This document shows positions 15,817-24,300 of a stretch of 24,490 bases of DNA, piece by piece (within the stretch, counting starts at the first letter, position 1; each line of letters starts with the position of its first letter). The DNA lies in assembly GCA_042569785.1 (NCBI GenBank), contig JBHPGW010000039.1, positions 1 to 24,490 on the forward strand. The letters run 5' to 3'. The notes below the pieces were generated by a model. It ran no database searches, was not told the origin of the DNA, and saw only the letters and a program-made list of their open reading frames with translations. The position numbers and the translations under genes were made by a program. The stretch is from JBHPGW01 sp042569785. GTDB lineage: Bacteria; Planctomycetota; Phycisphaerae; Sedimentisphaerales; Anaerobacaceae.

Positions 15817-16875
15817 TTACTTAATTGACTTTTTATAGTCAACTAAAATCTCTTTGGGCAAATGCGCCCCCAAAAGATGTATCAAAGCTCCCGGCAATGA
15901 GGTTATCATCCAGACGAATCTCTGGCTCAAAGCGATTGCCAGAGCGGCCTCTGGTTCAGCGCCGGCAAACTTTATAAACAAATAAGCCAGCCCTCCTTCT
16001 ACAACGCCGGCACCGCCGACACTGATAGGTAATGCCCCGACAACCCACATAAGCGTAAAGAAAACGTAATAATATTTCACGCTAACATCGATGCCCATAT
16101 TAACGCCAAGAATCCAGAAACCGGTAATAGTCATTATCTGCAGACAGATGGTCAGTGCAAATGCGGCGAGTATCGAGAGCTTGCTCCTGCTGTAAACGGT
16201 GATAGCCTCTCGCAGTTTGGCGAGTGCTTTCAAGGCAAGGAGAGAAATTTTCATGTATATCTTTTTCAGCATCCCTCGTCCTTGGCCAAAAGCTGACAGC
16301 CCTGCCAAAACTGCCAGACCTGCTAAACCGACCCAAATAAATACCCATCTATAATCATAAATCGTGCTTAGAAGAGAACGCTGATCGGACTCAGCGTTGA
16401 TTATTCCTGTCTGACCTCGTAAGAAAAGCAGATAGAAAAACCCTGCGATAACCAGCGTACTTAGCAGGCCGATGATCCGGTCGACAAAGACGCTTAGCGC
16501 TGCCTCAAATTTCTTTTCGGTATGCTGTGTAACGTACCAGGCACGAATCAGGTCGCCGCCCACCGAGCTTGGCATAAAATTATTGTAGAACCATCCGAGA
16601 AAATACAGCTTTACAGAGGCCCCATAGCTTATAAATATCTTTTGTGACCGCAGCAATATCCACCATCTAAGCCCCACCATAAAATGCCCAACTGTACAGA
16701 GACCCAGAGCAACCGCAAATACCAACGGGTTTACGCTCAGGAAAATATTCTTCAATTCCTGCCATCGTTGCTCTTTGCTCAGCCAAACCGCAACAAAAAT
16801 AATGGCCGCCGATATCACCGCTATGCGAAGCAGAAGGAATATGTATTTTTTCTTATCAGAGTCGGTTTTAGCCAT
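15817..16875 (-). CDS. LPG-synthase-TM/UPF0104-type multi-pass membrane protein (flippase-like)
   Basis: A 352-residue protein with about eight hydrophobic segments (for example 11-32, 51-70, 134-152, 176-194, 234-256, 268-285). The conserved signatures of the lysylphosphatidylglycerol-synthase transmembrane/AglD family are present: YNNFMPSSVGGDLIRAW (97-113) and LPISVGGAGVVEGG (282-295). Members without the catalytic C-terminal domain are thought to move lipids or glycolipids across the membrane, but no activity can be read from this sequence. It is first in the - strand block and diverges from hisI. No Shine-Dalgarno precedes the ATG; instead an 8-bp inverted repeat lies directly upstream. 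Confidence 0.82.
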   Translation of the reverse strand: MAKTDSDKKKYIFLLLRIAVISAAIIFVAVWLSKEQRWQELKNIFLSVNPLVFAVALGLCTVGHFMVGLRWWILLRSQKIFISYGASVKLYFLGWFYNNFMPSSVGGDLIRAWYVTQHTEKKFEAALSVFVDRIIGLLSTLVIAGFFYLLFLRGQTGIINAESDQRSLLSTIYDYRWVFIWVGLAGLAVLAGLSAFGQGRGMLKKIYMKISLLALKALAKLREAITVYSRSKLSILAAFALTICLQIMTITGFWILGVNMGIDVSVKYYYVFFTLMWVVGALPISVGGAGVVEGGLAYLFIKFAGAEPEAALAIALSQRFVWMITSLPGALIHLLGAHLPKEILVDYKKSIK

Positions 16876-16877
16876 TG

Positions 16878-16906
16878 AAACAAGTTTACATTAAAAATAC
16901 TTGTTT
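16878..16906. repeat. Perfect 8-bp inverted repeat abutting the flippase-like gene
   Basis: AAACAAGT (16878-16885) and ACTTGTTT (16899-16906) are exact complements around a 13-nt AT-rich spacer. The repeat begins 2 nt upstream of the start codon at 16875. It could be an operator overlapping the promoter or a 5'-leader hairpin. No Shine-Dalgarno is visible in this stretch. Confidence 0.5.
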
Positions 16907-17083
16907 TTAAAGTCAATAAAAGGTAAAACTTTTGTAAATAAAAAATGAAACGTTCGCGGCAAAAACCCAAAATCAAAGCCCTGAGCACAAGCGATGGGAC
17001 AAAAACAAAAGTTAATTGCCCATTTTCGGATTTTTGACAACGACGTCAAATAAGTAAAACCGACAATTTCAGGAGACCTGCAA

Positions 17084-17494
17084 GTGTCAGCTAATAAAAA
17101 AATCGAAGAAGGAGTTAATTTTAGCCCGCAATTTAATAGTGAAGGCCTGATCACCGCCATCGCCCAGGACGCCGGCAGCGCGGAGGTGCTGATGGTAGCT
17201 TATATGAATGCGGAAGCCCTTGATCTGACCATTAAGACAGGGGTGGCTACATATTTTAGCAGGTCACGGCAGAAGCTATGGAAAAAAGGCGAAGAAAGCG
17301 GACACCAGCAGAAAGTGCAAAAAATCCTCGTAGACTGCGACCAGGACTGCCTGATCCTCAAAGTCACCGTTGACGCAGGCCAATGCCATGTCGGCTACCA
17401 GTCATGCTTTTACCGTCAACTAAAAGACGCAAGCACCGACACACTCGAATTCAACGCGGAAAAAGTCTACGACCCGAAACAAGCGTATAAGTAG
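17084..17494 (+). CDS. hisI: Phosphoribosyl-AMP cyclohydrolase
   Basis: A 136-residue enzyme that opens the purine ring of PR-AMP, the third step of histidine synthesis. Motifs are VLMVAYMNAEAL (35-46), TYFSRSRQKLWKKGEESGH (56-74), VDCDQDCLILKV (83-94) with the Mg/Zn-binding Asp-Cys cluster, and GQCHVGYQSCFYR (99-111) with the further Zn-binding Cys residues. It starts with GTG at 17084, backed by AGGAGA 7 nt upstream. It is the single-domain form, without fused HisE, and no other his gene is nearby. It stands alone on the + strand, diverging from the flippase-like gene and converging with the CoA-transferase gene 17 nt away. Confidence 0.95.
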   Translation: MSANKKIEEGVNFSPQFNSEGLITAIAQDAGSAEVLMVAYMNAEALDLTIKTGVATYFSRSRQKLWKKGEESGHQQKVQKILVDCDQDCLILKVTVDAGQCHVGYQSCFYRQLKDASTDTLEFNAEKVYDPKQAYK

Positions 17495-17511
17495 TAAGCC
17501 GTGGGTTGTGT

Positions 17512-19389
17512 TTATGATTTTGTGCCGGCAAGGTCGTAAGCGATGCTGTAAACTTCGCCGTCGAATTCTGTTTTTACTTCGTAGCCGGAATTATGGAATA
17601 TGGCGAGCATTGATTTGTTAGTCGGCAGTACCTTTGCGTAGAATCGTTTTACGCCCTTTCTCCTGGCGATCTGTGTAAGATAATCGAGCAGTAAAGCGCC
17701 CATTCCTTTTTGCTGCCATTCGTCCTGTACGATAAAAGCGACCTCGGCAGCCTTGGTTTTAGGGTCGAGAAAATATTGAGCAATGGCTACGACCTGCTCT
17801 TCCGATACACTTGGGACAGTGCCGACGATAGAAAGATTATGGCTGTAATCAATGTTGGTTAGCTGTTGGACGTCTTTGTGCGGGAATGTAATTGTATGGG
17901 CCATATATCGTGTGCGTACCGAAGCCGGGCTCAGCGAGTAGAGCATTTCAGACAGTGCGGCCTCATCGGTTGGCTTTACCGGTCTAAAGAATAGTTCTGT
18001 CCCGTCCTTAAGCGTATCGTAACGTTCAAGCTGTTCGGGATATCGCAGCTTATCTGTGTCGAGCTCTATCTGGTCGGCATAAATGTAATTTTGCTTCTTA
18101 GCTGCCTTGATCAGATCGGTTCTGAATTTTGGATGCGCGATATTGATAAGTCCCAGTACTCGTTCCCTGATGCTCTTTCCATGCAAATATGCTGTGCCGT
18201 ACTCGGTAACGACGTAGTGTACGTCGCCGCGTGTAGTTACAACTCCTGCGCCTTCGGTTAAATGTGGAACAATTCTGCTGATAGTCTCATTTTTGGCGGT
18301 CGAGGGCATGGCGATAATAGCTTTTCCACCTCTGCTTCTTGCTGCTCCCCGTATAAAGTCAACCTGTCCGCCTATACCGCTGTAAAATTGATAGCCAAGT
18401 GAGTCAGCACAGACCTGTCCGGTCAGGTCGATTTCCAGGCCAACATTGATCCCGACCATTTTCTCGTGCTGGCTTATGATGCTTAGATCGTTAACATATT
18501 GAGTTGGATAAAATTCAAAGAAGGGATTGTTGTCGATATAATCATAAAGTCTTCGCGAGCCCATACAAAAGCTGGCGACGACTTTGCCTCGATTGAGAGT
18601 CTTCTTGGAACAGGTGATAGCGCCGCATTCGATCAGGTCGATTATCCAGTCGCCGAACATTTCGGTGTGTACGCCGATATCTTTTTTGTCTCTTAAAAAT
18701 TCAGCTAAGGCCTGCGGGATACGCCCAATTCCGCATTCAATCGTGCTGCCGTCGTCGACGAGCCTGGCGATATTCTGGCCAATCCTGCGAAGCGTCTCAT
18801 CAGGTTCGGATATCGAGGTTTCTATAATATCTTCGTCGAAAGGCACCATAGCGTCAATATTGCTGACGTGAATAAAGCTGTCGCCGAAAGTTCGAGGCAT
18901 CTTCTCGTTGACCTGTGCTATAATGTACCTGGCGTTAGCTGCCGCTGATTTTACAATGTCGACAGAAATACCGAGACTGCAAAGGCCTCCTGCGTCGGGT
19001 GGTGATACACTTATCAAAGCAACATCAACGGGTATCCTGCCACTGTCAAATTCGCTCGGGATCTCGGACAAAAAGATCGGCGTGTAGTCTCCGACGCCTT
19101 TGCTTAGAGCGTCCCGAACATTGTCAGCGACAAAGAAGGTGTTCATTTTAAATTTGTCACGAAACTTTTCATGAGCATAAGGGGCAGCACCCATTGTCAA
19201 AAGATGGATAATATGCGCGTCGTAAATGTGTGATGAATATTCGACTAACGCATCGACAAGATGCTGAGGCTGTCCACATCCGGTACCTATGAAGATACTG
19301 TTTCCTGAAGTGATCAGCTTCATCGCTACAGGTGCTTTTGCCAGCTTTTCGCTGTATTTTTCTTTCCAGTCGAATTTTTGAGTACTCAT
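17512..19389 (-). CDS. Acetyl-CoA hydrolase/CoA-transferase family protein with C-terminal GNAT domain
   Basis: A 625-residue fusion. Residues 1-450 are a class I CoA-transferase of the acetyl-CoA hydrolase/4-hydroxybutyrate CoA-transferase type: FIGTGCGQPQHL (33-44), SPPDAGGLCSLG (129-140), Glu243 in GVHTEMFGDW as the likely catalytic glutamate, and GGQVDFIRGAARSRGGKAI (340-358). Residues about 465-615 are a GNAT acetyltransferase, with FFRPVKPTDE at its start and the acetyl-CoA loop QQKGMGALLL (559-568). The family moves CoA between acetyl-CoA and another acid. The GNAT part may acetylate a protein or small molecule, target unknown. The gene starts 9 nt after the ADP-forming synthetase, with TAAGG overlapping that stop codon as ribosome-binding site, so the two are co-expressed. 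Confidence 0.88.
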   Translation of the reverse strand: MSTQKFDWKEKYSEKLAKAPVAMKLITSGNSIFIGTGCGQPQHLVDALVEYSSHIYDAHIIHLLTMGAAPYAHEKFRDKFKMNTFFVADNVRDALSKGVGDYTPIFLSEIPSEFDSGRIPVDVALISVSPPDAGGLCSLGISVDIVKSAAANARYIIAQVNEKMPRTFGDSFIHVSNIDAMVPFDEDIIETSISEPDETLRRIGQNIARLVDDGSTIECGIGRIPQALAEFLRDKKDIGVHTEMFGDWIIDLIECGAITCSKKTLNRGKVVASFCMGSRRLYDYIDNNPFFEFYPTQYVNDLSIISQHEKMVGINVGLEIDLTGQVCADSLGYQFYSGIGGQVDFIRGAARSRGGKAIIAMPSTAKNETISRIVPHLTEGAGVVTTRGDVHYVVTEYGTAYLHGKSIRERVLGLINIAHPKFRTDLIKAAKKQNYIYADQIELDTDKLRYPEQLERYDTLKDGTELFFRPVKPTDEAALSEMLYSLSPASVRTRYMAHTITFPHKDVQQLTNIDYSHNLSIVGTVPSVSEEQVVAIAQYFLDPKTKAAEVAFIVQDEWQQKGMGALLLDYLTQIARRKGVKRFYAKVLPTNKSMLAIFHNSGYEVKTEFDGEVYSIAYDLAGTKS

Positions 19390-19398
19390 GGTTTTGCC

Positions 19399-21501
19399 TT
19401 AGACTTTCTCTACACTCATTCTGGCATCTACTGCTATCGGGACGGTGCCTTCGGGACCGACAACATACGGGTTAATATCCAACTCCTGAATTTGAGGGAA
19501 TTCGGTGACCAGCTGCGAGAGCCGCTGAAGTCCTTCTGCGATCGCGTCAATATCTACCGCTTCCTGGCCGCGTACCCCTTTTAACATTTTATATGTTCTG
19601 GTGTTGACGAGCATCTGCTTTGCTTCTTCAGCGGTTAACGGTGCCAGGTAAAAAGAGACATCCTTTAGCACTTCGACCATGGTACCTCCCATTCCGAACA
19701 TCATCAGCGGACCAAAACGCTCATCGCGGTTCATACCCAGGATAACCTCTTTTCCGCCGGTACACATCTGCTGAACGAGGACGCCGAGAATATGTGCGTT
19801 GGGCATCTTTTTCGGTATACGGAACATCATCAAGTCGAAAGCATCTATAACTTCCTGGACGCTTTTAAGGCCGAGCTTTACTCCGCCCACATCGGATTTA
19901 TGAATAATATCCGGCGACCAAATTTTCATCACAACGGGGAAACCAATCTGCTCAGCTATATTTACCGCTTGTTCCGCGGTAGCCGCGATAGATCCTTTTG
20001 GGGTCAAGAAACCGTATGCCTCAAGTATCTCTTTGGCTTCGGTCTCGCCTATCTCGCGAATATCCTGGCGTAAATGTTTTTCGACGATCGTTTCAACTTT
20101 TCTGCGATTGACCGGGAACAGTTTCACAACTCGTTTCGGTCTTGATCGCCATTTTAGATACCGTGTCATCACCTTTATTGTCTCAACGGCACTTTCGGGT
20201 GAATCATACTGGGGTATCTTACCTTCTCTTAAAATGTCTATTCCCTGCTGGACTTTTCCAGCTCCGAGGAAACTTACCAGCACAGGCTTTTTGTTTTTTT
20301 TCTGAGCGATCTTTACAACAGCTTTTGCGGTCTCGACAGGCTCAGTCATTGCCTGAGGTGTCAGCAAAAGTAAAACGGTATCAACATTGGGGTCGTCGAG
20401 AACCACGTCAAGTGCAAACTGATATCGATCGGCCAATGCGTCACCGAGTATGTCAATGGGATTTTGCATGTTGGCCGCAGGGGGAAGAAAAGTTGCGAGC
20501 TTTTCAATTGTCTCTTCAGCTAAGCTTGCAAAGTCCAGCCCCTGTCGCTCGATAGAATCTGCGGCCATGATTCCTGGCCCACCTGCATTTGTGATAACAG
20601 CGACAGATTTTCCTGCCGGTAAGGGCTGATTGGCAAAAGCCTGGGCGTAATCAAACTGCTGCTTAATTGAATTACAGCGAATGATGCCTGATCGTTCAAA
20701 GACCGCTTCATAGGCGGTTTCTCCGCCGGCAAGGCTGCCTGTATGCGATGACGCTGCCTTTGCGCCTGCCGATGTTCCGCCCGATTTAATCAGAATTATC
20801 GGCTTGTCCTGTGATATGACCTCTGCTTCGCGCACAAAGGCATTGCCGTCGGCGATGTTCTCAAGATAACCGGCAATGACTTTGGTATTTTCGTCACAGC
20901 CAAGGGTCTTGATCACGTCCAGTTCGTCGACGTCAGCTTTGTTACCGATACTGGTTAGATTACTAAAGCCGATACCATTTGCGTTTGCCATATCGAGAAT
21001 CGCAGCCAGCAGTGCTCCTGATTGTGAGATATAACCTATCGAACCGGTTTTTGGCAGGTCACCGCCGAAACTGGCATTAAGTTTGGCAGACGGGACTATG
21101 ACGCCAAGACAGTTAGGCCCTATTACTCTTATTTTATTTTGCCTGGCAATTTCGATTACCTGCTGTTCGAGCTTTTGTCCTTCGGCGCCGATCTCTTTGA
21201 AGCCTGCGGTTATTATTATCACCGATTTTACACCGATCTTTGCGCATTGCCTCATGACCGAATGGACGTAATTGGCAGGGATAACAATAATCACAAGTTC
21301 CGGGATCTGGCCTATGGCTTCGATATCCCGATAGCACTTCAATCCATGCAACGTATCTGCTTTGTGATTGACAGGAAATATTTCACCTTCGTAGCCTGCC
21401 TTTATCATGCTGGCCAGTATCTCAGATCCGACCTTACCTTTTTTTTCTGAAGCGCCAACGATCGCAACTGATTTCGGATTAAAAAACTTTTCGATCCCCA
21501 T
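19399..21501 (-). CDS. Acetate/acyl-CoA ligase (ADP-forming), fused alpha-beta subunits
   Basis: A 700-residue enzyme of the NDP-forming acyl-CoA synthetase family, which converts acyl-CoA, ADP and Pi to acid, CoA and ATP (or the reverse). The order is the CoA-binding domain (1-135, SVAIVGASEKKGKVG and IGPNCLGVI), the CoA-ligase-like domain with phospho-His253 in KAASSHTGSLAG (248-259), a further flavodoxin-like ligase domain (about 300-450), and an ATP-grasp beta domain (about 480-700, with VMKIWSPDIIHKSDVGGV and MMFGMGGTMVEVLKD). It has no GNAT domain; that activity is on the adjacent gene. AAGGA before the ATG is the ribosome-binding site. It heads a two-gene unit with the CoA-transferase. 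Acetate is the likely substrate, but other short acids are possible. Confidence 0.92.
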   Translation of the reverse strand: MGIEKFFNPKSVAIVGASEKKGKVGSEILASMIKAGYEGEIFPVNHKADTLHGLKCYRDIEAIGQIPELVIIVIPANYVHSVMRQCAKIGVKSVIIITAGFKEIGAEGQKLEQQVIEIARQNKIRVIGPNCLGVIVPSAKLNASFGGDLPKTGSIGYISQSGALLAAILDMANANGIGFSNLTSIGNKADVDELDVIKTLGCDENTKVIAGYLENIADGNAFVREAEVISQDKPIILIKSGGTSAGAKAASSHTGSLAGGETAYEAVFERSGIIRCNSIKQQFDYAQAFANQPLPAGKSVAVITNAGGPGIMAADSIERQGLDFASLAEETIEKLATFLPPAANMQNPIDILGDALADRYQFALDVVLDDPNVDTVLLLLTPQAMTEPVETAKAVVKIAQKKNKKPVLVSFLGAGKVQQGIDILREGKIPQYDSPESAVETIKVMTRYLKWRSRPKRVVKLFPVNRRKVETIVEKHLRQDIREIGETEAKEILEAYGFLTPKGSIAATAEQAVNIAEQIGFPVVMKIWSPDIIHKSDVGGVKLGLKSVQEVIDAFDLMMFRIPKKMPNAHILGVLVQQMCTGGKEVILGMNRDERFGPLMMFGMGGTMVEVLKDVSFYLAPLTAEEAKQMLVNTRTYKMLKGVRGQEAVDIDAIAEGLQRLSQLVTEFPQIQELDINPYVVGPEGTVPIAVDARMSVEKV

Positions 21502-21661
21502 GTGTCCATTCCTTGTTAAACGATTTTAATAGAGAAACCATTTTATGCTGAATCAAACATTAAAGCAATAGTTTCTTGCCGGAATACTCAAAAAGATGAA
21601 CGGTTGTGTTCGTTTCGCTTCGATTAGGACAAAGTCTTCCCCTGTCTTATCGATTCCCGGA

Positions 21662-22828
21662 TCAAGTTGACCTTGCGGCGATCCAGGCAAGGGCAATCCA
21701 TGTTCCTAATATACTGCCGAGATTTGCCAGTACCACCACAAGCAGTATCTTTGTAACTTTATTACCCCAGAAGCCTTTGGCCGTTGACGTCGCATGTGGC
21801 AGGTCCTCGAAGTCAGCGACCGTTGGTCTTCTAACCAATGCCTGCACCAATCCCGCGATCCAGCCGGCAGCCATAAAAGGATTTATACTCGTCAAAGGTG
21901 CCCCGAGAAACGATGCCAATATCGTAAGGGGATGTGCCAAAGCAATCGCTGCCCCTAATGCCGAAAGCGTGCCATTAACAAGCACCCATATATAGATCGA
22001 CTGCATCGAATGCTGAACATCGCCTTTAAAAAAGCCGTACACAAGTAGAGCGATAATTGCCGCAGGTATGGCCCATTTGATAATTGTCGGAACGATCGAT
22101 TTGGGCGGGATCTCCATTAAGGACTCGATATCCTGGTCGTGCTGAATATATTTCTCGATCCCACCGACATGGCCGGCACCGACAACCGCAACAATTTTTT
22201 GTCCCGGAGCCTCTCGTATCTTCTGAGCCAGATAAATATCACGCTCATCGATCAGGCGTTTTTTGATCTCGGGAAACTTTTCAGCGAAAGCAGCCATAAT
22301 ACTTTCCAATTGATCCTGCTGTTTTATCTGCTCGACCATTTCCGTATCGATCTTTTCGTCTACGATCATACTGTAGAGCAGATGGTTCATTAGTGAGATT
22401 TTGTTCCAGAAGCCAAGGTAGCCCCATACCCTCTTGAGCGTTATCTCGATCTTTCGGTCGGCCAATATCAGTTCGATATTTTTTTCCTGTGCCAGTTTTA
22501 CGCCTTCGAGCATTTCGGCACCAGGCTGAACGCCTAACTGCTGACCCAGCTTGCGGTAAAACGCCGCCATAATCAACTGGATCAACAGCAGCAGCGACTT
22601 TTTCTCTTTGATGATCTTGAAGATATCCATCTTTTCCCAGTGGTCCTTTTCGACCATCGAGCGAAGCCTTGGCTCACAAAGTTCTATAGCTATACTGTCG
22701 GGATCCACAGCTTCTACGGTATTACGGACGTCATCGACGCTTTCCTGCGAAACATGCGCTGTGCCTACCAGATATATCTCCCTGCCGTCAACTGTCACTT
22801 TTTTAACACTTGGAGCCAATTCCGTCAT
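21662..22828 (-). CDS. TraB/PrgY family membrane protein
   Basis: A 388-residue protein. The N-terminal TraB domain shows YLVGTAHVSQESVDDV (20-35), AIELCEPR (47-54), GAEMLEG (103-109), ILADRKIEITLKRV (121-134), DERD (194-197) and VVGAGHVGGI (215-224). The GTAHVS and GAGHVGGI pair is diagnostic for the family. The C-terminal part carries about four membrane segments (for example 246-267, 276-298, 301-330 and 359-384). Enterococcal TraB/PrgY reduces pheromone activity, and the fold resembles a putative metalloprotease (Tiki/EreA-like). Housekeeping members such as this have no proven role. AGGTG precedes the ATG and a good -10 element lies about 40 nt upstream. It is 160 nt from the following synthetase gene on the same strand. 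Confidence 0.88.
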   Translation of the reverse strand: MTELAPSVKKVTVDGREIYLVGTAHVSQESVDDVRNTVEAVDPDSIAIELCEPRLRSMVEKDHWEKMDIFKIIKEKKSLLLLIQLIMAAFYRKLGQQLGVQPGAEMLEGVKLAQEKNIELILADRKIEITLKRVWGYLGFWNKISLMNHLLYSMIVDEKIDTEMVEQIKQQDQLESIMAAFAEKFPEIKKRLIDERDIYLAQKIREAPGQKIVAVVGAGHVGGIEKYIQHDQDIESLMEIPPKSIVPTIIKWAIPAAIIALLVYGFFKGDVQHSMQSIYIWVLVNGTLSALGAAIALAHPLTILASFLGAPLTSINPFMAAGWIAGLVQALVRRPTVADFEDLPHATSTAKGFWGNKVTKILLVVVLANLGSILGTWIALAWIAARST

Positions 22829-22865
22829 ACTTACACCTATTCAATAAATAACGATTGTCGCCGGC

Positions 22866-22871
22866 ATTATA
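22866..22871 (-). promoter_or_regulatory. Perfect -10 element upstream of the TraB-family gene
   Basis: On the - strand this reads TATAAT, which predicts a transcript start near 22859 and a leader of about 30 nt before the ATG at 22828. No strong -35 lies at 17 nt; TTGTCG is 20 nt away. Confidence 0.5.
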
Positions 22872-22890
22872 GCCAAATCACTTATAGTTA

Positions 22891-22919
22891 TCGACAAAAC
22901 AATGCGGAACTGGTAAATT
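22891..22919 (+). promoter_or_regulatory. Predicted promoter of rsmE, giving a leaderless or near-leaderless mRNA
   Basis: TCGACA (22891-22896, five of six to the -35 consensus) and TAAATT (22914-22919, four of six to the -10) are 17 nt apart. The transcript would begin about 22926, at the ATG itself. No proper Shine-Dalgarno is found before the ATG, which fits. Confidence 0.4.
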
Positions 22920-22925
22920 ATATAT

Positions 22926-23657
22926 ATGAGTCAGGTAAATAATCGTTTTTTTTGTGAGTCTATCACTGAGCCGATAACCCCGCTTACCGGCAGCGAAGCT
23001 CATCATCTTACAAGTGTATTGCGGCTAAAGGTCGGCGATAAGATTGAACTGTTCAACGGCAAGGGCGTTGTGGCAAAAGCTGTTATTGTCTCAACAAAAA
23101 AACGCGATGTTACTGTTTCGATAGAACAGTTTCGGCGATATGAGAGAGGGCAAAAGCAGCAGATCATCCTGGCGACCAGCATTCCCAAGGCTGACCGTTT
23201 CGACTGGCTGATCGCCAAAGCCACAGAGCTTGGTGTCGATCGCATAACGCCTGTTATCTTCGAGCGAACGGTAAAGCTGCCCAATAATCCTAAGATACTG
23301 ACCCGCTGGCAGAATATCACCATATCCTCAGCCAAACAGTGCAGGCGTGTTTTCCTGCCTCAAATCGATAAGCCAACTCGGTTGGCAGAAACTGTTGAGA
23401 ATTTAAAAAACACCTACCCTGACAGTGAATTGCTTTTGGCAAGTCCCGAAGCACAGGCTCCGAGTTTAACACAACTGCCAAAAAAGAGTTGTGACATTAT
23501 AATTTTTGTAGGCCCGGAAGGCGGTATGACCGACACTGAACGACAGTTACTTATCCAAAACAGCACCCAGCCCGTTCGACTGACATCGACAATACTGCGA
23601 GTTGAAACCGCAGCTATCGCGGCAGCGGTAATACTGTCGGCCAAGCGGGATACTTAG
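22926..23657 (+). CDS. rsmE: 16S rRNA (uracil-1498-N3)-methyltransferase
   Basis: A 243-residue SPOUT-family enzyme that methylates U1498 in the 30S decoding centre using S-adenosylmethionine. Signatures are EAHHLTSVLRLKVGD (24-38) in the PUA-like N-terminal domain, IPKADRFDWLIAKATELGVD (86-105), the SAM-binding knot with FVGPEGGMTDTE (194-205), and LRVETAAIAAAV (224-235) at the C-terminus. Length and order match RsmE throughout. The ATG at 22926 has no clear ribosome-binding site, and the predicted promoter puts the transcript start at or beside it. It diverges from the TraB-family gene and converges with the prepilin gene 57 nt downstream. Confidence 0.95.
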   Translation: MSQVNNRFFCESITEPITPLTGSEAHHLTSVLRLKVGDKIELFNGKGVVAKAVIVSTKKRDVTVSIEQFRRYERGQKQQIILATSIPKADRFDWLIAKATELGVDRITPVIFERTVKLPNNPKILTRWQNITISSAKQCRRVFLPQIDKPTRLAETVENLKNTYPDSELLLASPEAQAPSLTQLPKKSCDIIIFVGPEGGMTDTERQLLIQNSTQPVRLTSTILRVETAAIAAAVILSAKRDT

Positions 23658-23714
23658 GACTACAACGCTACTTAGATTTGTTCGGCGTTAATAGTATTAG
23701 GACGTTTAAATAAC

Positions 23715-24254
23715 TCAGTAACTTGAAAATGGAATACCTTCGCTGTCTACGCCGTAATGATTGATTTTAATTTCTTTTCTTTCCGAACCATATATCCATC
23801 CAATTGAGTTTACGCCGCTAAGCGGACCTATATATTCCTCGGGAAACTTTTGGCCAAGCCGAAGCATCTCTACACGTGTTGCATGATTAAATGGATTTTC
23901 GGGCATTGAAGTGAGATAAGGCCCGAAAGTAAGTTCGTCGACAGAGTTTGCGTCCGCGATAGTTCCATCTGAATATGTAGTTTTGAAAAGTTGGTCTATA
24001 AAATTGCTAAGTTCCGGATCACTTAAGAGGACACCACCCGGATGTCCTGGTGGAACACCATTGTGCTGAACGGCGTAGAATTGAATAGCAGATCGTAAAA
24101 TACGCAGGTTGTCTTTTGCGGCACTTTCTTTCGCAGCTGTAAAGTGGTTCTGAAAAATAGGTATAGTAAGTGCGACAATTATGCCAAGAGCAGCCATTAC
24201 AATCAACACTTCGACAAGCGAAAACGCTTTTTTTATTTTAAGCATTTTTTCCAT
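23715..24254 (-). CDS. Type II secretion-like prepilin / pseudopilin (GspG-like)
   Basis: A 179-residue protein with a class-III prepilin signal: MEKMLKIKKA, then FSLVEVLIVMAALGIIVALT as the start of the mature helix. Cleavage before Phe11 leaves Glu at +5, as the peptidase requires; Ala rather than Gly at -1 is common in planctomycete pilin-like proteins. YLTSMPENPFNHAT is like the segment in GspG-type major pseudopilins before the C-terminal loop. An in-frame TTG at 24326 would add 24 residues ahead of the signal and is unlikely; the ATG at 24254 fits, and the ATG at 24245 is also possible. No other secretion gene is nearby, so its machine is encoded elsewhere. A 7-bp hairpin lies 18 nt upstream. 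Confidence 0.88.
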   Translation of the reverse strand: MEKMLKIKKAFSLVEVLIVMAALGIIVALTIPIFQNHFTAAKESAAKDNLRILRSAIQFYAVQHNGVPPGHPGGVLLSDPELSNFIDQLFKTTYSDGTIADANSVDELTFGPYLTSMPENPFNHATRVEMLRLGQKFPEEYIGPLSGVNSIGWIYGSERKEIKINHYGVDSEGIPFSSY

Positions 24255-24272
24255 TATTTGATCCCGACCGAT

Positions 24273-24289
24273 CCGCTTCAAAGAAGCGG
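24273..24289. repeat. Hairpin in the prepilin leader
   Basis: CCGCTTC (24273-24279) and GAAGCGG (24283-24289) pair perfectly around AAA. It is 18 nt upstream of the ATG at 24254, close enough to affect ribosome access. No T-run follows. Confidence 0.5.
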
Positions 24290-24300
24290 TCAGATTGATC

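Noticed and set aside
17034..17060. Promoter for hisI based on TTGACA at 17034-17039
   Set aside because: The -35 is perfect, but no good -10 is found: TAAAAC would need a 15-nt spacer and the hexamer at 17 nt is AAACCG.
23872..23886. Second CACGTG as a possible parS
   Set aside because: The flanks (CTCTA and TTGCA) do not match the parS arms; the same holds for the CACGTG near 2316 and near 11054.
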